The notes below the pieces were generated by a model. It had not been told where the DNA came from. It did not search any database and saw only the letters and a program-made list of their open reading frames with translations. A DNA stretch of 46,864 nucleotides from Subtercola sp. Z020. GTDB lineage: Bacteria > Actinomycetota > Actinomycetes > Actinomycetales > Microbacteriaceae. Made by a program: the position numbers and the translations under genes. The stretch lies in assembly GCF_002931235.1 (NCBI RefSeq), contig NZ_PSTT01000052.1:1-46864 (forward strand). The letters run 5' to 3'. Below are positions 41,769 to 46,864 of this stretch, piece by piece. Positions within the stretch are counted from its first letter, which is position 1; each line of letters begins with the position of its first letter.

Positions 41769-42337
41769 TGGAACCCTTCGCGGCCGAACTGGCGGAGTGG
41801 CTGCCGCCGAACGATGCGGTCGCACGCCCGCTCGTCGCCCTCGCGACACTCGGGCTCGACGGCTACCCCGACGTGCGCCACGTGCTGCTCAGCGAGTTCG
41901 ATGCGACCGGGTTCTTCTTCCACACCGACGCGCGTTCCCGCAAGGTCGCCGAGCTCGCGGCCGCTCCCCGCGCATCCTTCACCATCGCGTGGCCGGAGCT
42001 CGGCCGCCAGCTCACCGTCGTCGGCGACACCAGCGAGGCCGACGACGCCGAGCTTTCCCGCGTCTACGACGGCAGGTCACCCTACCTGCAGGTGCTCGCA
42101 CACCTCAACGATGCGTCGTTCGCGGCGCAGGCTCTGGATGCCCGGCTCTCCGGGTGGGCAACCTTCACCGCCGCGCACCCGACGGGCACCCTCACGCCGC
42201 CCGCCACATGGACCGGCATCCACCTCCGCCCCCGACGCGTCACCTTCTGGCACGGGCGCCCCGACACCGCGAGCCAGCGCACCGAATACACCCGGGAGGC
42301 CGACGGCTCATGGAGCCTCGCAACCTTGCCGGGCTAA
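41768..42337 (+). CDS. Pyridoxamine-5'-phosphate-oxidase-like flavoprotein
   Basis: A 189-residue split-barrel protein, near normal PNPOx length. It has AMVLATLGLDGYPDVRHVLLSEFD-like features (here VALATLGLDGYPDVRHVLLS), GFFFHTDARSRKVAELAAAPRASFTIAWPELGRQLTVVG and the C-terminal LRPRRVTFWHGRPDTASQRTEYTREADGSW. The strands and the R-x-R-x-x-x-W end fit FMN binding. It may be a true PNPOx or a flavin reductase serving the operon. ATG overlaps the FAD-oxidase stop (TGATG). Its stop shares bases with the converging MTHFR-like gene. Confidence 0.88.
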   Translation: MEPFAAELAEWLPPNDAVARPLVALATLGLDGYPDVRHVLLSEFDATGFFFHTDARSRKVAELAAAPRASFTIAWPELGRQLTVVGDTSEADDAELSRVYDGRSPYLQVLAHLNDASFAAQALDARLSGWATFTAAHPTGTLTPPATWTGIHLRPRRVTFWHGRPDTASQRTEYTREADGSWSLATLPG

Positions 42338-43527
42338 CTCCCTCCGCGCCCCGCGCCACCGATGCCGACGCCGACGCTCGCGGAGATGGCGGCCAGCGCC
42401 TCGGCGAAGGCCACCTCGCGTCCCCGCTCCGGGCCGCCCGACAGGTTGACGCCCGCGACGCCCTCGATCCCGAGCAGCTCCCGGCTGAGCTCGACGGCGG
42501 CGGCGATCCCCTCCGCGTACACATCACGCGCGCCGAGGATGCGGTCGAGGTACCCCTCCGGCAGCACCAGCGTGGTGAAGGTCTTCAGCAGCTCCGCACT
42601 TCCGCGGTCGACGACCACCGGCACACACGCGACGAACCGCAGCCCGGCCGCCACCTCGAGCCGCCGCACCTCGGCCACGAAGCGCGCCACCGGCCCCACC
42701 CCGCCCGCGTGGTTCACGAACGCCACCTCGGCCCCCGCCCGCTCCTTCTCGACCAGCCGTGCCGCACGCTCACCCACCGGCGGGGTGGCCGGAGACTCCC
42801 CGACCGACACCAGGTGCCCTGCGGCGTGGGCCAGAGCCGCGACCCGCGTCGAGTCCAGATCGAACACCGGCTGAGCATCCGGCCGCCCACCGGCGCGGGT
42901 GTGGTCCCCTGTGACGCAGTGCACGCCCGCCACACCGACGGCGGCGAGCCCCGCGAGCTCTCCCTCGATCGCCACCCTGTTGCGGTCGCGGCAGTTCAGG
43001 CCGCTGAACACCGCGAGCCCCCGCGCCTGGATGAGAGACGCCCGGTAGGTCGGCGAGAACTGCACGCGCTCGGCTCCGGAGTCGCCCGCGAGCACCGCAT
43101 CGACCCGCCCCACCAAAACGTCTGCGCAGGCCTCGAGCGAGCGGATGTCGAGGGCCCGCGCCGGAAAGTCCGCCACGACGATCGGCCGTCGCCCGAGCAG
43201 CGCCCGCATGGCGGCGCCGCCCGCGCTTCCGCCGCCTGCACCCTCAGCGCCATCCCCCTCGGAGCCGTCCGCCACAGTGCCATCCGCCACAGCGCCGTCC
43301 CCCACAGCGCCGTCCCCCACAGCGCCGTCCCCTGCCGCGCCCGCTCCCGCAGCGCCCACTCCCTCGGCCCTGCCGCGCATCGCGCCACCCCACCTCACGA
43401 CGGGCGCATCCACGAACACGCACCGATGCACCGACACCTCGCAGCTGCCGTCGAACTCGACCCCGCCGCAGGGCCCGTACTCCATGTTCTTCGGGCAGCT
43501 GAACCCTTCGCTCGCCAGAGTCGTCAC
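42334..43527 (-). CDS. Methylenetetrahydrofolate-reductase-like protein with N-terminal Cys domain
   Basis: A 397-residue protein in two parts. The N-terminus holds TTLASEGFSCPKNMEYGPCGGVEFDGSCEV, the Cys-rich pattern of the MTHFR C-terminal (PF12225) domain that binds metal or iron-sulfur in partner proteins. After a Gly/Asp/Val repeat linker comes a MetF-like TIM barrel: PIVVADFPA, VFSGLNCRDRNRVAIEGELAGLAAVGVAGVHCVTGDHT and FVACVPVVV. The domain order is thus inverted. I chose GTG 43527, preceded by AGGAG at ten bases; the ATG at 43572 lies one base from the opposing allantoinase start. A role in one-carbon transfer from an N- or O-methyl substrate is inferred. Confidence 0.82.
   Translation of the reverse strand: MTTLASEGFSCPKNMEYGPCGGVEFDGSCEVSVHRCVFVDAPVVRWGGAMRGRAEGVGAAGAGAAGDGAVGDGAVGDGAVADGTVADGSEGDGAEGAGGGSAGGAAMRALLGRRPIVVADFPARALDIRSLEACADVLVGRVDAVLAGDSGAERVQFSPTYRASLIQARGLAVFSGLNCRDRNRVAIEGELAGLAAVGVAGVHCVTGDHTRAGGRPDAQPVFDLDSTRVAALAHAAGHLVSVGESPATPPVGERAARLVEKERAGAEVAFVNHAGGVGPVARFVAEVRRLEVAAGLRFVACVPVVVDRGSAELLKTFTTLVLPEGYLDRILGARDVYAEGIAAAVELSRELLGIEGVAGVNLSGGPERGREVAFAEALAAISASVGVGIGGAGRGGS
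43273..43332 (-). repeat. 15-bp tandem repeat x4 in the MTHFR-like linker
   Basis: Four 15-base units (CACAGCGCCGTCCCC on the plus strand; the first copy degenerate) encode GDGAV-type pentapeptides on the minus strand. The last three are identical, so the array is recent or homogenised. Confidence 0.9.
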
Positions 43528-43573
43528 GCGCAGCACACTCCTCAGACCGATAGATAGGGCGATCCCCAGCATT

Positions 43574-45136
43574 ATGGCACCACACTCCACCCCCACCGAG
43601 CCGGCTACCGAGCCGGCACCGGGCGCCGTGCACGCGCCCGCACCCGCACCCGACACGCAGCCGGCCCCCTACGACCTCATCGTGCGAGCACACCGTGTTC
43701 TGGCCGACGGAACCTTCCGCCCCGCCGCCCTCGTGGTGCACCACGGCATCATCCAGGCGGTTGCCGACATCGACGCGCCCCTCGTCGCCCTCACCGACCT
43801 CACCCTTCCCGACGACCAGGTGCTGATGCCCGGAGTCGTCGACACCCACGTCCATGTCAACGAACCGGGCCGCACCGACTGGGAGGGCTTCGCCAGCGCC
43901 ACCCGGGCCGCAGCGGCCGGCGGGGTCACGACCGTCATCGACATGCCCCTGAACAGCATCCCGCCCACCACGACGCCGGATGCCCTGCAGCAGAAGCGCG
44001 CCGCCGCCGCCCGCCAGGCCTCCGTCGACGTGGGATTCTGGGGAGGCGCCATCCCGTCGAGCCTCGGCCACCTCCGCTCCCTGCACGAGGCGGGAGTCTT
44101 CGGGTTCAAGGCCTTCCTCTCCCCCTCGGGCGTCGACGAGTTCCCGCACCTCAGCACGGCGCAACTGCACGAAGCGCTGGCCGAGCTCGCTGCGTTCGAC
44201 GGCCTGCTCATCGTGCACGCCGAAGACCCGGCGGTGCTCGCCGAGCACGAGCACGCCGGCGGTACTGGCTACGGCGCCTTCGTCGCCAGCCGCCCGGAGT
44301 CCTCCGAGCTCACGGCGATCGATCACGTCATCGAGGGCCTGCGGATGACGGGCGCCCGCGCCCACATCCTGCACCTCTCGGCGGCCCCCGCCCTCCCCGC
44401 CATCCGCGCCGCCCGCGCCGAGGGGCTCCGCCTCACCGTCGAGACCTGCCCGCACTACCTCAGCTTCTCGGCCGAGGGAATTGCCGACGGAGCCACCGAG
44501 TACAAGTGCTGTCCGCCGATCCGCGACGAGAGCAACCGCGACGCGCTCTGGCAGGCGCTCGTCGACGGCGACATCGACCTGATCGCCTCCGACCACTCGC
44601 CCAGCACCCGCGAACTGAAGCTCGCCCACGACGGCGACTTCGGCCTGGCCTGGGGCGGCATCTCCGGCCTCCAGGTCAGCCTCCCCGCCGTGTGGACCGC
44701 CGCGCGGGCCCGCGGCATCCCGCTCGAACGCGTCGCAGAGTGGATGATCGGCGGCACCTCGCGCCTCGTGAACCTGCCCCAGAAGGGGTCGCTCGCCGCC
44801 GGAACCGACGCAGACGTCATCGCGTTCGCCCCCGACGAGACCTTCACCGTGCACGCAGAGCAACTGCAGCACAGGAACAAGCTCACGGCCTTCGAAGGGG
44901 CCGAGCTCCACGGTGTGGTGCACGCCACCTGGCTCGCCGGGGTGCCGGTCTTCTCCCGTGAAGCCGCCGTCACCGTGGAACCGCTTCGAGGCCGGCTGCT
45001 CGTCGCCTCCCCCGCCGTCGCCGCCGCACCCGCCGACCCCGCCGGCGCCGACGCACCCGGCTCCCCCGCTGGCGCCACCGCACCCGGCTCCCCCGCCGGC
45101 GCCGCCGCACCCGCCGCATCCCGCACCGAACTCTGA
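43574..45136 (+). CDS. allB: Allantoinase
   Basis: A 520-residue cyclic amidohydrolase that hydrolyses allantoin to allantoate. The metal site is complete: VDTHVHVNEPGRTDWEGFASATRAAAAGGVTTVIDMPLNS, the carboxylated Lys in GFKAFLSPSGVDEF, HAED, ILHLSAA, VETCPHYLSF and IASDHSPS. It is about 70 residues longer than usual because of a Pro/Ala-rich N-terminus (about 33 residues) and a C-terminal Ala/Pro/Gly repeat tail containing a 27-base duplication. The ATG at 43574 lacks a strong ribosome site; a later GTG near YDLIVRAHRVLADG is possible. It is ten bases from uricase. Confidence 0.93.
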   Translation: MAPHSTPTEPATEPAPGAVHAPAPAPDTQPAPYDLIVRAHRVLADGTFRPAALVVHHGIIQAVADIDAPLVALTDLTLPDDQVLMPGVVDTHVHVNEPGRTDWEGFASATRAAAAGGVTTVIDMPLNSIPPTTTPDALQQKRAAAARQASVDVGFWGGAIPSSLGHLRSLHEAGVFGFKAFLSPSGVDEFPHLSTAQLHEALAELAAFDGLLIVHAEDPAVLAEHEHAGGTGYGAFVASRPESSELTAIDHVIEGLRMTGARAHILHLSAAPALPAIRAARAEGLRLTVETCPHYLSFSAEGIADGATEYKCCPPIRDESNRDALWQALVDGDIDLIASDHSPSTRELKLAHDGDFGLAWGGISGLQVSLPAVWTAARARGIPLERVAEWMIGGTSRLVNLPQKGSLAAGTDADVIAFAPDETFTVHAEQLQHRNKLTAFEGAELHGVVHATWLAGVPVFSREAAVTVEPLRGRLLVASPAVAAAPADPAGADAPGSPAGATAPGSPAGAAAPAASRTEL

Positions 45137-45146
45137 GGAGACTCCC

Positions 45147-46055
45147 GTGTCCATCGTTCTTGGCCCCAACCGCTACGGCAAAGCAGAGAGCCGCGTCGTG
45201 CGCATCTACCGCGACGACGCGCGCCACGAGATCCGTGACATCAACGTCTCGACCGCCCTTCGAGGCGACTTCGCCGGCGCGCACCTCTTCGGCGACCAGT
45301 CGAAGGTGCTGCCCACCGACAGCCAGAAGCAGACCGCCTACGCGTTCGCCAAGGAGAAGGGCATCGTCTCGATCGAAGAGTACGGAACCACCCTCGCGAG
45401 CCACCTCGTCGACACCGTCGAGCATGTCGACAGCGCGCGGGTCGAGATCGAGGAGTTCGCCTGGCAGCGGGTGCTGGTCGACGGCGCAGAGCACGACCAC
45501 ACCTGGCTGCGCTCCGGCCAGGAGGTGCGAACCGCAGCCGTCACGGTCACCGGCCGAGGGGACGCCCGCGCCACCACCGTCATCGCCGGGTTCAAAGACC
45601 TGGTCATCCTGAAGTCGACGGGCTCGGAGTTCGCCGGCTTCTACGAAGATCCCTACACCGTGCTCGAGCCGACCCATGACCGCATCATGGCGACCTCCCT
45701 CGTCGCGCAGTGGCGCTTCACCGCCGCTCCCGCAGACTGGAACGACCGCTACGCCGCCGTGAAACAGCTCCTCGTGTCGACCTTCGCCCAGCTGCACTCC
45801 CTCGCCCTGCAGCAGACGCTCTACGAAATGGGGAGAGCGGTGCTCGAAGCGTTCGAAGACATCGTCGAGATCCGCTTCTCAGCCCCCAACAAGCACCACT
45901 TCCTCTACAACCTCGAACCCTTCGGCGTCGAGAACAACAACGAAGTGTTCAACGCGGATGATCGCCCCTACGGGCTCATCCAGGCGTCTGTGCTGCGTGA
46001 CGACGTCGCCGCCGCACCCCCCGAGGCCTGGGACAGCTACACCGGCCTCGTCTAG
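45147..46055 (+). CDS. Urate oxidase (uricase)
   Basis: A 302-residue cofactor-free oxidase that converts urate to 5-hydroxyisourate with O2. The catalytic Lys12 is in NRYGKAESRVVRI, the Thr in LPTDSQKQTAYAFAKEKG, and the His in SAPNKHHFLYNLEPFG. FKDLVILKSTGSEFAGF and the C-terminal ADDRPYGLIQASV support the call. Length matches the family (about 300). The GTG follows GAGGAG by six bases. With the allantoinase upstream it forms a two-gene operon; the enzymes for HIU and OHCU between them are absent from the window. Confidence 0.96.
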   Translation: MSIVLGPNRYGKAESRVVRIYRDDARHEIRDINVSTALRGDFAGAHLFGDQSKVLPTDSQKQTAYAFAKEKGIVSIEEYGTTLASHLVDTVEHVDSARVEIEEFAWQRVLVDGAEHDHTWLRSGQEVRTAAVTVTGRGDARATTVIAGFKDLVILKSTGSEFAGFYEDPYTVLEPTHDRIMATSLVAQWRFTAAPADWNDRYAAVKQLLVSTFAQLHSLALQQTLYEMGRAVLEAFEDIVEIRFSAPNKHHFLYNLEPFGVENNNEVFNADDRPYGLIQASVLRDDVAAAPPEAWDSYTGLV

Positions 46056-46696
46056 TACTGTTCTGGCCAGTCGAACGGGATGCCCGGGGCCACGCCCGTG
46101 CCGGTCGGAGCCACCACGATCTCGATGTCCATCTTGTTCGTGAAGACGATCGACGCGGGGTTGCCGGTGAACGGCTGCTGATTGACGAACACCGTGAAGG
46201 TCTCGGTCTGAGACTCGGTGTACATCCCGATACGGTCGGCGTCGAGCGCGACGTTCCACTCGGTGAAGAACTGTCCGAGGGTGAAGTCGGCCTGCACCGG
46301 GGATTCGACGTGGATGATGCCGGTGGTGTCGTGCGTGTGCAGCGGTGACACCGTACCTGCGGGGTTATCGATACCGATCTCCGCGGGCACGGTCTCGTTC
46401 TGACCGTCGACGGTGATGCAGAGGTGTGCGTGCAGATGCAGCGCCGTGCCCTCTGTTCCGAGCATCCGGAGTCCGGCCAAAGCAGCTCGCGCCGTCGGAT
46501 CGTCCGGACGGTCCCAGGGCGCAGCACTCGGAGCACCCATCGCCGAGGTCGGAGGCAGGAACGGACTGACGACCGTCGCGCTCTGCGGCACCTCCGCCGG
46601 CTCGCTCCGCACTGCGGCGGTGCTTGTGGCCCCGACGATCACTGCGGCGGAGACGACGGCAAGCGCCAGCGCGGTCTTCACCTGTCTCTGAACCAT
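46052..46696 (-). CDS. Secreted protein with conserved histidine motifs, possibly metal-binding
   Basis: A 214-residue protein with a Sec signal peptide (MVQRQVKTALALAVVSAAVIVGATSTA). The ATG at 46696 with GAGG before it is preferred over one 19 codons upstream that lies in the terminator hairpin. A variable Pro/Ser-rich region precedes a domain with LHLHAHLCITVDGQNETVPAEIGID, then SPLHTHDTTGIIHVESPVQADFTLGQFFTEWNV. The HxHxH and LHTHD..IIHVES histidines are suggestive of metal, perhaps copper, but I know no proven function. Its TAG stop and the uricase TAG overlap in the shared palindrome CTAG. Confidence 0.8.
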   Translation of the reverse strand: MVQRQVKTALALAVVSAAVIVGATSTAAVRSEPAEVPQSATVVSPFLPPTSAMGAPSAAPWDRPDDPTARAALAGLRMLGTEGTALHLHAHLCITVDGQNETVPAEIGIDNPAGTVSPLHTHDTTGIIHVESPVQADFTLGQFFTEWNVALDADRIGMYTESQTETFTVFVNQQPFTGNPASIVFTNKMDIEIVVAPTGTGVAPGIPFDWPEQY

Positions 46697-46720
46697 TACC
46701 TCACCGTACGTGTTAAACGC

Positions 46721-46756
46721 AGAATGCCCGGCACCTGTTGGGGTGTCGGGCATTCT
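46721..46756 (-). terminator. Intrinsic terminator downstream of the rRNA operon
   Basis: Long inverted repeat: AGAATGCCCG.CACC (46721-46735) with GGTG.CGGGCATTCT (46742-46756), giving 10 and 4 bp around one mismatch with a short loop. On the minus strand it follows the 5S rRNA by about ten bases and is trailed by a short, poor U-run. It fits the end of an rrn operon. Confidence 0.8.
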
Positions 46757-46766
46757 GTCTGAAAGG

Positions 46767-46864
46767 GGTCCGGCGGTGTCCTACTCTCCCACAAGGTCTC
46801 CCTTGCAGTACCATCGGCGCTGCGAGTCTTAGCTTCCGGGTTCGGAATGTTGCCGGGCGTTTCC
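46767..46864 (-). rRNA. rrf: 5S ribosomal RNA (3' part; 5' end beyond the window)
   Basis: Read on the minus strand the sequence contains GGAAACGCCCGGCAACATTC, GAACCCGGAAGCTAAG, and the 3' GGGAGAGTAGGACACCGCC block, all diagnostic of actinobacterial 5S rRNA. About 98 bases are present, so roughly 20 of the 5' end are missing. The exact 3' end (about 46767) is an estimate. A terminator follows, so 5S is the last gene of the rrn operon. Confidence 0.93.

Noticed and set aside
43570-43576. Head-to-head ATG codons one base apart for the MTHFR-like protein and allantoinase
   Set aside because: This leaves no room for promoters or ribosome sites. A GTG at 43527 with AGGAG upstream is a better start for the minus-strand gene.
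19365-45136. The Moco and catabolic region as a recently acquired genomic island
   Set aside because: GC content, codon choice and the GGATGC hexamer match the housekeeping block, and no integrase, tRNA boundary or direct repeats were seen. Older gain cannot be excluded.

Overview
The window is high-GC DNA, roughly 68-70% G+C by eye. Codons end mostly in G or C, and many starts are GTG or appear leaderless. Gene order and protein features point to an actinobacterium, most likely Microbacteriaceae; that placement is an inference. No phage, transposase, CRISPR array or tRNA was seen.

Region 1 (1-19364) is a conserved actinobacterial housekeeping block, mostly on the minus strand. Read in transcription order it is smc, ftsY, ffh, rpsP, KH protein, rimM, trmD, rplS, lepB, rnhB, DUF2469, yraN, comM and the start of dprA. 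It covers chromosome condensation, protein targeting and secretion, ribosome and tRNA maturation, and DNA uptake. Lineage-specific inserts interrupt it: a barstar-domain protein, a SHOCT-like membrane peptide, an iron-regulated siderophore-interacting protein, an LLM oxidoreductase, a GCS2-type ligase, map, a small membrane protein and a broken Sel1-like gene.

Region 2 (19541-26032) is a molybdenum cofactor locus. It holds a MoeB-like/rhodanese fusion, moaA-moaD with a BKACE (DUF849) enzyme attached, and moeA-moaC-mog-moaE. Three consecutive genes carry in-frame tandem repeats at their N-termini. moaE seems to lack any ATG, GTG or TTG start and probably begins at ATC.

Region 3 (26087-31278) encodes the likely user of that cofactor: a xanthine dehydrogenase-type hydroxylase with a separate FAD subunit, a fused [2Fe-2S]/Mo subunit and XdhC. 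A three-hairpin leader precedes it.

Region 4 (31328-46055) is a nitrogen-heterocycle catabolic region. It starts with an 8-oxoguanine-deaminase-like protein lacking two metal-site residues. Next come a flavin/[2Fe-2S] reductase coupled to an XRE-cupin regulator, then an eight-gene candidate operon: CodA-like amidohydrolase, NMT1-type ABC importer, SDR, creatininase-family hydrolase, FAD-linked oxidase and PNPOx-like flavoprotein. A domain-swapped MTHFR-like protein, allantoinase and uricase follow. The xanthine to urate to allantoin to allantoate route is visible, but the HIU and OHCU enzymes are absent. The eight-gene operon has no assignable substrate and is the best candidate for an undescribed pathway. 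The window ends with a secreted His-motif protein and the terminator and 3' part of a 5S rRNA gene.
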